Positions 1 through 8,953 are shown, numbered from the stretch's first letter. The stretch is DNA of 64,000 bases from Vibrio hangzhouensis (GCF_900107935.1 NZ_FNVG01000017.1:37653-101652); one strand, 5' to 3'. Notes: generated by a model not told the origin, from the letters alone. Numbers and translations: made by a program.

Positions 1-938
1 ACATGACGCTGACGCGTCAGGATCTGGATAACCCAAAACAGATGCTGGAACAGCTGGGTGAGAGTTTGGGTATCATCATCGAAATGCTACTGCCGATGTT
101 TGTGGTGATTGTGATCGCCGCCACTGGCAGCAGTCTGATACTCGGGGGCTGGATGTTCCGCCCGGCTAATGTGCAACCCAAACTGAGCAAACTGAATCCC
201 CTTTCCGGGGTCAAACGCATGTTTTCCACCCGCTCTCTGGTAGAGCTACTGAAATCATCGTTGAAAGTGATGGTGATTTTTGCGCTGTTATACAGCTACT
301 TAAGCAGTAATTTCTCGCAGCTTCTGGGGATGCAGAAGCTGACTCTGACCCAGGGCATTACTATGGTGATGACCATCCTGTTTGAAGGTCTGCTGCTTAT
401 GGGGGTAGCACTACTTATCTTTGGCGTCATCGACATTCCCTACCAGCGCTGGGAGCACCTCAAACAGCTCAAGATGACCAAGCAGGAACTCAAAGAAGAG
501 TACAAGAACAACGAAGGTCGTCCGGAAGTCAAACAGCGAATCCGCCAAATTCAGCAGCAGTTTGCCCGTCGTAAAATTGATAAAGCCGTGCCTAAAGCCG
601 ATGTAGTGATCACCAACCCAACGCACTACGCCGTCGCGCTCAAATACGACACCAGCTTATCCGATGCCCCCTTTGTGGTGGCCAAAGGCATCGATGAAAC
701 CGCGATGCACATTCAACGAATTGCCAGAGAGAATCAGGTGGAGATTTTGCACTCGCCACCGTTAACACGTTCGATTTACTACACCACGGCCATTGAGCAG
801 GCGATTCCCAGCCAGCTGTATATCGCCGTGGCACACATTTTAACGTATGTGATGCAACTGAAAGCCTTTCGCCAAGGCTCGGGAGAAAAACCATTACCGC
901 TTCCGCCATTTTCGATTCCAAAACACTTGCAGCACTAA
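1..938 (+). CDS. flhB: FlhB, lateral flagellar export switch protein (5' end outside window)
   Basis: FlhB is the inner-membrane gate and substrate-specificity switch of the flagellar type III export apparatus. The visible 311 residues start inside the membrane domain: the frame is open to the window edge, and about 65 N-terminal residues of a usual FlhB (about 375 aa) are missing, so the real start lies upstream. Hydrophobic segments are followed by a charged linker and the cytoplasmic domain with the self-cleavage motif NPTH (Asn at visible residue 205, in VVITNPTHYAV). The protein ends in a short proline-rich tail. flhA follows after 33 bp, so the two are cotranscribed. Assignment to the lateral system rests on the neighbouring laf genes. 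Confidence 0.96.
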   Translation, partial: MTLTRQDLDNPKQMLEQLGESLGIIIEMLLPMFVVIVIAATGSSLILGGWMFRPANVQPKLSKLNPLSGVKRMFSTRSLVELLKSSLKVMVIFALLYSYLSSNFSQLLGMQKLTLTQGITMVMTILFEGLLLMGVALLIFGVIDIPYQRWEHLKQLKMTKQELKEEYKNNEGRPEVKQRIRQIQQQFARRKIDKAVPKADVVITNPTHYAVALKYDTSLSDAPFVVAKGIDETAMHIQRIARENQVEILHSPPLTRSIYYTTAIEQAIPSQLYIAVAHILTYVMQLKAFRQGSGEKPLPLPPFSIPKHLQH

Positions 939-971
939 TGGATAACCAGAAGAAGTAACAAAGGAACTATC

Positions 972-3065
972 ATGTTGAATCGTCTTAAACAATTTAGACG
1001 CTCCGGAAAAGGCTACATCGGCATCCCTATCGTGCTGCTGATGATACTGGCAATGGTGATTCTGCCCCTGCCACCTTTACTGCTCGATGCGCTGTTTACA
1101 TTTAACATTGTACTGGCGATCCTGGTACTTCTGGTCAGTACCACGGCCAAACGGCCACTCGACTTCTCGATTTTCCCAACGATTCTGTTGATTGCCACCC
1201 TGATGCGACTCACCCTGAACGTGGCCTCGACCCGTATTGTCCTGCTTGAAGGTCACAATGGTGGCGATGCGGCCGGTAAGGTCATTCAGGCCTTCGGTGA
1301 AGTGGTAATCGGCGGCAACTACGTCGTGGGTATGGTGATTTTCGTCATCCTGATGATCATTAACTTCGTGGTGATCACCAAAGGTGGTGAACGTATTTCT
1401 GAAGTTTCTGCACGTTTTACCCTGGATGCCTTGCCGGGTAAGCAGATGGCCATCGACGCCGATCTGAACGCTGGCCTTATCGATCAGGACGCGGCACGCA
1501 CCCGACGAAAAGAAGTCGCCAACGAAGCCGATTTCCACGGCTCTATGGACGGTGCCTCCAAGTTTGTCCGTGGTGATGCGGTTGCCGGTTTGATGATCCT
1601 GTTTATCAACATCATTGGTGGTATCAGCATCGGTGTGTTTGAGCACGGCCTGCCTGCGTCAGAAGCCTTTAAAACTTATGCTCTGCTAACCATTGGTGAT
1701 GGTCTGGTCGCGCAAATCCCATCGCTATTGCTGGCCACTGCCGCTGCCATTATCGTAACACGTATCAATGACAGCGATAACGACATGGCGGATACGATGC
1801 AGCAGCAGTTACTGGCAACGCCAGCGACACTGTTTACGGTTGCCGGTATCATGTTGGTGATTGGTCTGGTACCAGGGATGCCTCACCTGGCCTTCTTTAC
1901 CTTCTCAGCCGTGCTGGCTTTTGCTGGCTGGCGACAGTCGAAAGCCCCTGCCATCGACCCGCAACTGGACCAAGTTGAGGCGATTTCGGCCGCGATGCAA
2001 GCCGATAAGGACCAACCGCTGTCATGGGAAGACATCCCTCATATACACAGCCTGTCGTTGGCACTGGGTTATCGTCTGGTGCATCTGGTCAACAAAGAGC
2101 AAGGAGCTCCACTGACACAGCGTATCCGCGGGGTTCGAAAAAACCTGTCCGAGCAGGTTGGCTTTCTGGTTCCCGAAGTCAGTATTCGCGACAATCTGAG
2201 CCTTAAACCGAGCCAATATACGCTCTCCTTGAATGGTGAAATTATTGAAGAGGGCTTTATTGAACCGGATCGTCTGATGGCCATTGCGGTTGGTGAAACT
2301 TACGGAGAAGTCGATGGTATTCTCGGCAGCGATCCCGCTTACCACTTACCGGCGGTGTGGATCGAACATAAAGACAAAGCCAGAGCACTGAATATGGGCT
2401 ATCAGGTTGTCGATGACGCCACCGTGATTGCGACCCACATCAGCAAAGTGATGAAGACTCACCTGGCCGAGCTGTTTACCCATGATGATGTCGATGCGAT
2501 GAACCTGCGACTGACCCAACAGGCGCCCAAACTTGCAGAAGCATTAGGTGCAGCTTTAAACCCAGCGCAGCAGCTAAAGGTGTACAGACACTTACTGCTT
2601 GATCAGGTACCACTTAAGGATATTCGCACCATTGCCAATACCATGCTGGAATCAGCGGAAAACACCAAAGATCCGATTTTACTGGCGGCCGATGTGCGCT
2701 GTGCACTGCGCCGTACACTGGTCAATCTGGTTGCCGGGCAGCGAAAAGAGCTTAACGTGTATGCACTGTCTGATGAACTGGAACAGATGCTGATGACATC
2801 CTTACAGCAGGCTCAGGCCAGTGGCAGCGTGATGCTGGACAGCTTCCCAATTGAACCGAACATTCTTAGCCAATTCCAGCAGAACCTGCCGCTGATCAAA
2901 CAGCAGCTCAAACAGCAGGGCCTTGCGCCTATTCTGCTGGTCATGCCTCAATTAAGACCACTCATCGCTCGTTATGCCCGCACCTTCTCGCAGGGGCTGG
3001 CGGTATTGTCCTATAACGAGATCCCCGAAAACAAACAGATAAATGTGGTAGGAAACCTTGGATAA
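972..3065 (+). CDS. flhA: FlhA, lateral flagellar export gate protein
   Basis: FlhA forms the nonameric ring and proton-using core of the flagellar export gate. The 697-residue product has the family layout: eight or so membrane helices in the first 320 residues, split by the conserved FHIPEP cytoplasmic loop (GERISEVSARFTLDALPGKQ, then the DADLNAG and RRKEVANEADFHGSMDGA stretches), then a large soluble C-terminal domain that docks chaperone-substrate complexes. ATG 972 is preceded by AAGGA. The stop overlaps the TTG start of the next gene by 8 bp, which suggests translational coupling. It belongs to the lateral set because it is directly followed by lafA-type genes; a polar copy would be expected elsewhere in the genome. 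Confidence 0.97.
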   Translation: MLNRLKQFRRSGKGYIGIPIVLLMILAMVILPLPPLLLDALFTFNIVLAILVLLVSTTAKRPLDFSIFPTILLIATLMRLTLNVASTRIVLLEGHNGGDAAGKVIQAFGEVVIGGNYVVGMVIFVILMIINFVVITKGGERISEVSARFTLDALPGKQMAIDADLNAGLIDQDAARTRRKEVANEADFHGSMDGASKFVRGDAVAGLMILFINIIGGISIGVFEHGLPASEAFKTYALLTIGDGLVAQIPSLLLATAAAIIVTRINDSDNDMADTMQQQLLATPATLFTVAGIMLVIGLVPGMPHLAFFTFSAVLAFAGWRQSKAPAIDPQLDQVEAISAAMQADKDQPLSWEDIPHIHSLSLALGYRLVHLVNKEQGAPLTQRIRGVRKNLSEQVGFLVPEVSIRDNLSLKPSQYTLSLNGEIIEEGFIEPDRLMAIAVGETYGEVDGILGSDPAYHLPAVWIEHKDKARALNMGYQVVDDATVIATHISKVMKTHLAELFTHDDVDAMNLRLTQQAPKLAEALGAALNPAQQLKVYRHLLLDQVPLKDIRTIANTMLESAENTKDPILLAADVRCALRRTLVNLVAGQRKELNVYALSDELEQMLMTSLQQAQASGSVMLDSFPIEPNILSQFQQNLPLIKQQLKQQGLAPILLVMPQLRPLIARYARTFSQGLAVLSYNEIPENKQINVVGNLG

Positions 3066-3870
3066 TCTAACTTCAAACCAAGCGCTGTATCGTTACCTGC
3101 ACCAGTTAATTGAGCAGCACATCGTCACGGAAGACGACCAAATCATCTTTGACGCCTATGAAAACAACGACATTCGCCATGCCTGTCAGGCCATTCGTGA
3201 TACCAAGCAGGGGGAGGTAGAGTTCCAACACCTCACCCTGCGTTTTGGAAGTCAGGGGGAGCAGAGTGTCTATCAGTTTGACCTATCGGAAAATATGCGT
3301 TTCTGTCTCGACTTGTACAGCCTGTACCTGGCAGTGCGTCAGACCAAGTTCCAGATAGAAACCTTTCATCCTGACTTGATCAGCAATGTGGTGGTTCCCA
3401 TCAGTATTGATGCGCTGTTATGGGAGCCGGGTGAACATTTTCTCAAACAGGTAATTCGCTATCATGCCGGCGCGTTTTACCACATCATTCCCTCGCTACA
3501 GGTGAATTTTCCCACCACGTTGCATCAGCGTATCCCCGCGTTAGTGGAAAAGTTAAAAGAGCGAGCCTACGCGCTGTGGTTTGATGTCGACCCGGCAAAG
3601 GGAACCTTCGAGCAACTGCTGAGTTTTGAGCCTGACGCCCTGAAAGTGGCCGTCACCATCGAAAATAAGCAAGACCGCACCCGTCTGATCCCGCTGGTGA
3701 AATTCTGTCGCAGTCACAAACTCCACTGGGTAGCAGGTCGTATCAGCAATCAGGATGAACTGACCCAGTTTAAGCGTTTAGGCGCCAATTATTACTTTGG
3801 CTACTTCAGTGATATCCCGACGTCGATGTCGTTCAAATCGTTCGGCGATGCGGGGAATGAAGAGTTTTAA
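3058..3870 (+). CDS. Degenerate EAL-domain-like protein coupled to flhA
   Basis: A 270-residue soluble protein with no signal peptide or membrane segment. The last 100 residues read like the end of an EAL phosphodiesterase barrel: a WFDVDP strand near residue 178, then VAGRISNQDELTQFKRLGA and YYFGYFSDIP, which parallels the EAL 'A-GIEN-EQ---L--LG-D---GY-F--P' pattern. The E-x-L signature and the usual metal-binding acidic residues are not evident, so it is probably catalytically dead. Start is TTG 3058 behind TAGGA, overlapping the flhA stop. By analogy with inactive EAL proteins that bind flagellar regulators (the YdiV type), a regulatory or c-di-GMP-sensing role in lateral flagellar expression or export is possible, but this is inference from context only. 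Confidence 0.7.
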   Translation: MDNLTSNQALYRYLHQLIEQHIVTEDDQIIFDAYENNDIRHACQAIRDTKQGEVEFQHLTLRFGSQGEQSVYQFDLSENMRFCLDLYSLYLAVRQTKFQIETFHPDLISNVVVPISIDALLWEPGEHFLKQVIRYHAGAFYHIIPSLQVNFPTTLHQRIPALVEKLKERAYALWFDVDPAKGTFEQLLSFEPDALKVAVTIENKQDRTRLIPLVKFCRSHKLHWVAGRISNQDELTQFKRLGANYYFGYFSDIPTSMSFKSFGDAGNEEF

Positions 3871-3880
3871 AAGGCTTCAG

Positions 3881-3905
3881 GGCCCAGGATCCATGGTCCT
3901 GGGCC
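3881..3905 (+). terminator. Strong hairpin after the flhBA operon
   Basis: A perfect 9-bp inverted repeat (GGCCCAGGA / TCCTGGGCC) with a 7-nt loop lies 10 bp after the stop of the EAL-like gene. No T-tract follows, so it may end the export operon with help or stabilise the mRNA 3' end. The rest of the 188-bp gap before lafA must hold the flagellin promoter; a convincing sigma-28 match could not be placed. Confidence 0.55.
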
Positions 3906-4058
3906 TGAATCCCTTGAACTAAGTTCACACTTTCCTTCCCAATTTCAATAAATTGCCACTTTTTTTTCTTTTTCGGTTAATGCTCAGATTCAACTAACCG
4001 CCTCTAGTAAGTGAGCGGGGCGATGGTCCCACATTGAGACAATTCAAGGAGAATTCAC

Positions 4059-4892
4059 ATGGCTCTATCAATGCACACTAACTACGCTTCGCTGGTTACA
4101 CAAAACACGCTAAGCAGCACAAACAACATGCTAAGCACGGCTATGGAGCGCCTGGGTACAGGTTACCGTATCAACTCAGCATCAGACGATGCGGCAGGCC
4201 TGTCAATCGCCAACAAACTGGAAGCACAAACGCGCGGTATGGGTGTCGCGATGCGTAACTCGCAAGACGCGATCTCTATGCTACAAACGGCAGACGGCGC
4301 TCTGGATGAGTTGTCTAGCATCGCTTACCGTATGAAAGACCTCGCAACACAATCTGCGAACGACTCGAACGCGGCAACTGAGCGTACTGCGCTAGACGCT
4401 GAATATCAGGAACTTATTCTTGAAGCGGAACGAATTCTTGACCAAACCAGCTACGGTGCAGGTGAACTATTGTTACGCGGCGGTCGTTTAGACGGTGCGA
4501 TGCAGTTCCAAATCGGTGCAGGTGTCAATGAAACGCTGCAGTTAGACGTTTCTGGTCAGCTAGGTGCCATTGACTTTGCGGGTACGCTAGGCGACATCGC
4601 GACTGACGCAGCGACATCAAACGGTGAAATTACCGCTGTAAATGCTTTGTTTGACAACATCAATGCGCTACGCGGTACACTGGGTGCGAACATCAACCGT
4701 CTAGAGCACACTATCAACAACCTGGCGAACATCAGTGAAAACACAGCCGCCGCGAAAGGTCGTATCATGGACGCTGACTTTGCGGTTGAGTCTTCTAACA
4801 TGACTAAGAACCAGATGCTAATGCAAGCGGGTACCACAGTACTATCACAAACTAACCAGCTACCTGGTATGGCGATGTCACTACTGCGCTAA
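4059..4892 (+). CDS. lafA: Lateral flagellin
   Basis: Flagellin that polymerises into the lateral filament. The 277-residue product has conserved N- and C-terminal D0/D1 helices (MALSMHTNYASLVTQNTLSS, then RLGTGYRINSASDDAAGLSI; C-terminal end SQTNQLPGMAMSLLR) around a short variable middle. It is small for a flagellin, as expected for lateral ones. ATG 4059 follows AAGGAG. Codon choice is strongly biased (many CTA, GCG and CGT codons), unlike its neighbours and typical of a very highly expressed Vibrio gene. It is monocistronic, lying between a hairpin upstream and a clear terminator downstream. Late expression from LafS (sigma-28) and FlgM control are expected from known lateral systems; the promoter itself was not identified with confidence. 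Confidence 0.95.
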   Translation: MALSMHTNYASLVTQNTLSSTNNMLSTAMERLGTGYRINSASDDAAGLSIANKLEAQTRGMGVAMRNSQDAISMLQTADGALDELSSIAYRMKDLATQSANDSNAATERTALDAEYQELILEAERILDQTSYGAGELLLRGGRLDGAMQFQIGAGVNETLQLDVSGQLGAIDFAGTLGDIATDAATSNGEITAVNALFDNINALRGTLGANINRLEHTINNLANISENTAAAKGRIMDADFAVESSNMTKNQMLMQAGTTVLSQTNQLPGMAMSLLR

Positions 4893-4998
4893 TCCGGCAC
4901 GAATCCTTGGTAATGGGCGCGGCCCTCCCCAGCCAGCCGCACCCATTATTGTGGATATGATGAATTTTCCTTCGTTAACTATTCATCCGTCCTTTTAT

Positions 4999-5022
4999 AG
5001 CCTCCTTCGGGAGGCTTTTTTG
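4999..5022 (+). terminator. Rho-independent terminator of lafA
   Basis: A 7-bp stem AGCCTCC / GGAGGCT closes a TTCG tetraloop and is followed directly by a run of T. This is a textbook intrinsic terminator about 107 bp after the lafA stop. Confidence 0.9.
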
Positions 5023-5238
5023 TCACCCTAACCAGTGACAGATTAATTGCTGAACCGAGATCTCACTCTACAAGATCTGAGCATACCCGCTACTTAATCC
5101 CCCCTTTGGGTCGGTCGCCTTAACCCTCTGAGTCATAAACCATTTTGCATGGAAAAGCGGAACACACCACATGGAAACCATACTTCCGCCAGATGCCAAG
5201 ACTCAACTTAAATCATTGAATTTAATGATATTTAATCG

Positions 5239-5254
5239 TGGCACAATTATTGAT
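5239..5254 (+). promoter_or_regulatory. Sigma-54-like promoter for the fliD-lafU operon
   Basis: TGGCAC-AATTA-TTGAT has the exact -24/-12 spacing of a sigma-54 promoter. Only the -12 C is changed (TTGA instead of TTGC). It lies about 70 bp upstream of fliD. In known lateral systems the sigma-54 activator LafK drives intermediate operons, and an operon carrying the sigma-28 gene lafS must be expressed before sigma-28 genes, so a sigma-54 promoter makes sense here. The regulator itself is not in the window. Confidence 0.55.
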
Positions 5255-5322
5255 TAAACCCTGAATACTATTGGGCTGAATCCATATACCACTATTCAGT
5301 CTGCAACCTTAAGGAGCGCTCA

Positions 5323-6660
5323 ATGAGTTCGTTAGATCCCATCACAATGGCAACCCAGCTGGCTACCTACGACATTCAGCCATTCCAAAAGCGGTACCAG
5401 ATGCAGGCGGATATGTACCAGGCGCAATTGACCGCACTGGGGAAAGTCGAATCCGCACTGCGCGAGTTTCGTTCTGCCGTCAATGACATGAATAGCTCAA
5501 CGTCAAGTGTGATTAAAAACAGCACCAGCGTCTCACAAGAGGGCTTTTTCTCCGCCAGCGCCAATGCCAATGCACTGCCGGGAAGCTATCAGATCTTCGT
5601 CGAGCAGGTGGCGACGGCCCACCAGCTGAAAACCGGCATGCCCGCCGATTTGGATGCCACCACCGAGATCCCGACCACAGGTACGCTCGATTTCACCATC
5701 AATGGTGAAACTCTGACCATCGACCTGTCTACACTGGATACGGATGGCGACGGCAAAGCCACCATGGCGGAACTGGTGTCTGCCATCAATAACGACCCTG
5801 ACAATCCGGGCGTAAATGCGACTCTGGTGCGCTCTAACGGCCAGACTCATTTTATGCTGTCCAGCACAGAAACCGGCGTCGCCAATACCATTGATGTGTC
5901 AGCATCAGGGACCGGAGCCGCCTGGTTTGAAGACGCCTTCACCAATACCACTGATCTCAGCACACCAAAAGACGCCGTCGTCTGGCTTGGGGCGGAGGGA
6001 ACTGGGTTACGTCTGGAGAACAGCAGCAACACCTTTTCGGGCGTGATTGACGGTGTCGATTTGACCGTCAGCAAGGCACAGACATCTGGTGAGCAGCCCA
6101 TTACTCTGAATATCGGCCCAGACGGAGAGGCGACCAAAGAACAGGTCAACAAATTCATCGAGGCTTACAACTCGTTAATGTCAACCATTGACGAATACAC
6201 CGGCATTGGTAATGAAGATACCAAGCGCGGCGTACTGGCCAGCGACCCAACGCTGCGCTCGATAGAAAGCCAAGTCAATAACCTTGTCCGAGGCGATTTC
6301 GACGGCATGCGCCTCAGCCTCATAGGCATTGAGATAGACCGCAGCGGCAAAATGACGCTGGATGCGGATAAATTCGAACAGGCACAGAAAAACGACAGCG
6401 CAGCTCTGGAAGCCCTGTTCAATGGCGATGGTAACTTACTCGACTCTATCGACACCGCGCTTGAACCATACCTGATGTCGACGACGGGCATGTTTAAAAC
6501 TCGCAAAGATTCTCTACAACAGAACATTTCCCGCATTGACGACAAACAAGTCACGCTGGAAAGACGATACGACATGGCTTACAGCCGCTACCTAAAACAG
6601 TTCACCCAGATGAACACCTTAATGACACAAATGAACCAAACCATGGGCATGTTTGGTTAA
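5323..6660 (+). CDS. fliD: FliD, lateral filament cap (HAP2)
   Basis: FliD caps the growing filament tip and folds exported flagellin subunits into place. The 445-residue product has the N-terminal FliD domain (MATQLATYDIQPFQKRYQMQ and the heptad-rich stretch after it) and the C-terminal domain ending in a coiled-coil (LQQNISRIDDKQVTLERRYD, then MTQMNQTMGMFG). The middle carries the usual HAP2 insert with DGDGKATMAELVSAINND. ATG 5323 is preceded by AAGGAG at good spacing. It is the first gene of an eight-gene operon with tight spacing: fliS follows after 18 bp. Expression is probably sigma-54 dependent from the site at 5239. Confidence 0.96.
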   Translation: MSSLDPITMATQLATYDIQPFQKRYQMQADMYQAQLTALGKVESALREFRSAVNDMNSSTSSVIKNSTSVSQEGFFSASANANALPGSYQIFVEQVATAHQLKTGMPADLDATTEIPTTGTLDFTINGETLTIDLSTLDTDGDGKATMAELVSAINNDPDNPGVNATLVRSNGQTHFMLSSTETGVANTIDVSASGTGAAWFEDAFTNTTDLSTPKDAVVWLGAEGTGLRLENSSNTFSGVIDGVDLTVSKAQTSGEQPITLNIGPDGEATKEQVNKFIEAYNSLMSTIDEYTGIGNEDTKRGVLASDPTLRSIESQVNNLVRGDFDGMRLSLIGIEIDRSGKMTLDADKFEQAQKNDSAALEALFNGDGNLLDSIDTALEPYLMSTTGMFKTRKDSLQQNISRIDDKQVTLERRYDMAYSRYLKQFTQMNTLMTQMNQTMGMFG

Positions 6661-6678
6661 GGCTAGGAGTACAAGATT

Positions 6679-7065
6679 ATGCTAATGGATTCAGGTTACG
6701 ACTCATACCAACAGGTCGATTTAGATGCGCAGGCGGCAGCAGCCAACCCTCATCAACTGGTGGTCATGTTGATTGACGGCCTGCTCAACGAAATTGAGCG
6801 CGTACGGGGTCATATGGAAGCGGGTCGACTGGCACAAAAAGGCGATGGCATCAGTAAGTGTATGAACATACTGGTCGGCCTGGACAGCGCACTGGATGAC
6901 GAAAATGGCGGCGAGATCGCGCAGAACCTGCACCAGTTGTATGACTTCTGTCAGGTCGAGCTGTATCAGGCAAGTGTCCACAATGACGTGGACAAGCTCA
7001 CTGGCGTAGAAACGGTAATGGGCAACATCAGAGAAGGATGGCTGAATTTTGGTAACCAAGCATAA
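6679..7065 (+). CDS. fliS: FliS, flagellin export chaperone
   Basis: FliS binds the C-terminal helix of flagellin in the cytoplasm, prevents early polymerisation and delivers it to FlhA. The 128-residue all-helical product matches the family in length and in the conserved start (YDSYQQVDLDAQAAAANPHQLVVMLIDGLL) and end (MGNIREGWLNF), shown here as separate parts of the protein. AGGAG precedes ATG 6679 by 9 nt. A second ATG two codons on cannot be excluded as the start. It overlaps the next gene by 17 bp. Confidence 0.94.
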   Translation: MLMDSGYDSYQQVDLDAQAAAANPHQLVVMLIDGLLNEIERVRGHMEAGRLAQKGDGISKCMNILVGLDSALDDENGGEIAQNLHQLYDFCQVELYQASVHNDVDKLTGVETVMGNIREGWLNFGNQA

Positions 7066-7360
7066 GGTGTCCCCTGAGCGATTTCGGCACCTAAGTAAAC
7101 TTATTGAAATCGCAACAAAAACGGAAGACTGGCAGGCACTAAAACGCTATGACGGACAGCTTCGGGAGCTTTTGGACACCCATAGGCCGTACCTGAAAGA
7201 TCCCCGACTGGCGCCGGAAATTGAACATGCCAAAAAAGCTCATTTGGCGGCGTTTGAAGCGCTTTCCATCGCAACCAGTAGGCTCAAGCAACAACTTGGC
7301 ATGGCAGGCGAACAAAAAGAACGCGCCATCGCCTATCAACTCGCGATGACTCTGGAGTAA
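7049..7360 (+). CDS. fliT: FliT-like flagellar chaperone (LafD-type)
   Basis: A 103-residue, charged, helical protein in the fixed place of fliT between fliS and fliK. FliT proteins chaperone FliD and can tune flagellar transcription. Sequence conservation in this family is low, so the call leans on position, size and helical character (for example RLAPEIEHAKKAHLAAFEAL). The proposed start is TTG 7049 inside the end of fliS, with AAGGA 10 nt upstream; a GTG at 7067 just after the fliS stop is the alternative. Translational coupling to fliS is likely with either start. Confidence 0.75.
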   Translation: MVTKHKVSPERFRHLSKLIEIATKTEDWQALKRYDGQLRELLDTHRPYLKDPRLAPEIEHAKKAHLAAFEALSIATSRLKQQLGMAGEQKERAIAYQLAMTLE

Positions 7361-7364
7361 CGCT

Positions 7365-8420
7365 ATGTTGACGATACCAAATGCAAATGGCAGTGACCTC
7401 ACTCCAAAGGCCAATGACCCTCGTCAATCGGCCTCGGTGGCCAATGCCAGAGAAAACAATGCCAACAAAAAGCCTGAGTCGTTCGGTCGATTAGTTAAGG
7501 ACCCGGCCAAAGGACAGTCAGCCGGCAAGGTGAATGAGACGAAAGAAATGGCCGAGCAACAGGAGCCGCAAATCACCGTGGCACTGGCAGAGCTGGTAAT
7601 TTCGCCGGATGCGAGCCTGGGTTCCGCCAACGCGGCTTCCGTCAGTACAGTGCAGACAGACTCACTCAAGCAGCAGGCCTCTGACATTCTTAGCCATTTC
7701 TCCCAAATGAGCAGGGCTCCAGAAAGCCAGTTGAGGACGTCCCTAGCTGACAACCCTTCTATTGGGTCACTTGTTCAGACAACGACCCAATCTGGCAAAA
7801 CAGTGGACGCAGCTTTACTGACCACCACCCATTCTGCAGACCCGTTATCGTCACGAAGTGTCGGCTCAGATCTGGCTAACCTCATTACGGCAATGAACCA
7901 ACAAGGAACAGCGCAGGGAACAGGCCAAAGTGCGCCCCTGACAACAGCGAGTCAGACCGCAGCTCAGGCCAGTGCAACCGCTGAGTGGGCTCCGGTTCGA
8001 GTCGATACTCAGGCTGGCAAGTGGGGTGAGCAAATGCTTCAGGTGCTCAACGATCGCGTCACGTTGCAGGCACAACAAAATCTTCAGGAGGCCCGGATTC
8101 GATTGGATCCCCCTGACCTGGGTAAGCTGGATCTGATGGTACGTGTAGAAGGTGACCGACTCAGTGTTCACATCAATGCCAATGCTGCAGCCACTCGCGA
8201 AGCCCTGATGCAGGTCTCAGAACGCCTGAGAGCGGAGCTACAAAACCAGAATTTCATGCACGTGGATGTTCAGGTAGGCAGTGGTGACAGCCAACATTCT
8301 TCCCCGAATCATACTCAGGATGACGAGTCGACCATCTTCGCCTCTCGCTCTATAGGTGACGACGCCAATTTCAATGCTTCATCGTTCACTTCTGAACACT
8401 GGCTCCACACGCAGGCCTAG
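7365..8420 (+). CDS. fliK: FliK, hook-length control protein
   Basis: FliK is exported during hook growth, measures hook length and triggers the FlhB specificity switch. The 351-residue product has a low-complexity Gln/Thr/Ser/Ala-rich N-terminal two thirds and a conserved C-terminal Flg_hook domain (about residues 220-320) containing ARIRLDPPDLGKLDLMVRVE and LSVHINANAAATREAL. ATG 7365 is preceded by GGAG at the end of fliT, with 4 bp between the genes. It is shorter than many polar FliK proteins, which is common for lateral systems. Confidence 0.93.
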   Translation: MLTIPNANGSDLTPKANDPRQSASVANARENNANKKPESFGRLVKDPAKGQSAGKVNETKEMAEQQEPQITVALAELVISPDASLGSANAASVSTVQTDSLKQQASDILSHFSQMSRAPESQLRTSLADNPSIGSLVQTTTQSGKTVDAALLTTTHSADPLSSRSVGSDLANLITAMNQQGTAQGTGQSAPLTTASQTAAQASATAEWAPVRVDTQAGKWGEQMLQVLNDRVTLQAQQNLQEARIRLDPPDLGKLDLMVRVEGDRLSVHINANAAATREALMQVSERLRAELQNQNFMHVDVQVGSGDSQHSSPNHTQDDESTIFASRSIGDDANFNASSFTSEHWLHTQA

Positions 8421-8455
8421 TGCCTGCGCTTGGTGTCTTAATAAGGAATTAAATC

Positions 8456-8944
8456 ATGACTAAACAGCAATTTTTCGCCATGTTCATCGCCATGCTCATT
8501 GCCAGTGCGCTGGTATCGGCTGCCACGGTGTTTGGCGCGGCCTGGTACCTGAAGCAAGCAGGTGACGATAGCAGCATGATCGAAAACACCCCATTGTCAT
8601 TTCTGACCGAAGATAACAGTGCCCGTCACGCCCCGAGCTTTCAGTCACTGGATAAAGTGGTTCTCAGCGTGCGTGGCAAGAAACAGACACACTTCGTGAT
8701 GATTGAGTTAGCCGTCGAGACCCGTCGACCTGAACGTCTGCAAAACATCAATGACTATATGCCTGTCGTACGCAATGCAATGTTGAATCTTTTTAGCCAG
8801 AAGACTTACGAAGATTTGCACGGTGAGCAGGCACTGACTTCTTTGCAAAATGAAGTCAAAAATACCGTCATGCAGGCGTTCGCCAAAACCGATGTGATTC
8901 GTGATATCGATGACGTACTGCTCACTAAGTACGTCGTGCAGTAG
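8456..8944 (+). CDS. fliL: FliL, motor-associated membrane protein
   Basis: FliL is a single-pass inner-membrane protein that supports stator function near the basal body. The 162-residue product has a short cytoplasmic N-terminus, one membrane helix at about residues 9-31, and a periplasmic FliL domain (KVVLSVRGKKQTHFVMIELA and QKTYEDLHGEQAL). It ends in DDVLLTKYVVQ, the place where the family usually has an 'LF-T-F--Q' type end. AAGGA precedes the ATG. Position between fliK and lafS is as in other lateral clusters. Confidence 0.93.
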   Translation: MTKQQFFAMFIAMLIASALVSAATVFGAAWYLKQAGDDSSMIENTPLSFLTEDNSARHAPSFQSLDKVVLSVRGKKQTHFVMIELAVETRRPERLQNINDYMPVVRNAMLNLFSQKTYEDLHGEQALTSLQNEVKNTVMQAFAKTDVIRDIDDVLLTKYVVQ

Positions 8945-8953
8945 GGGCAGCCT

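Larger units (their letters stand above)
4893..5322. other. 430-bp intergenic region between lafA and fliD
   Basis: No gene is seen. The left part holds the lafA terminator (4999-5022). The right part holds a sigma-54-like promoter (5239-5254) and the fliD ribosome binding site (AAGGAG). The middle (about 5040-5220) shows nothing recognisable. Confidence 0.7.

Noticed and set aside
1077..1646. 189-codon minus-strand frame opposite flhA
   Set aside because: Complementary to the strongly conserved FlhA coding sequence, with low-complexity His/Asp/Gln-rich translation and no ribosome site.
3906..4058. Sigma-28 promoter for lafA
   Set aside because: TAAA at about 3949 and TCGGTTAA at about 3974 look like the two elements but are about 5 bp too far apart; not reliable enough to list.
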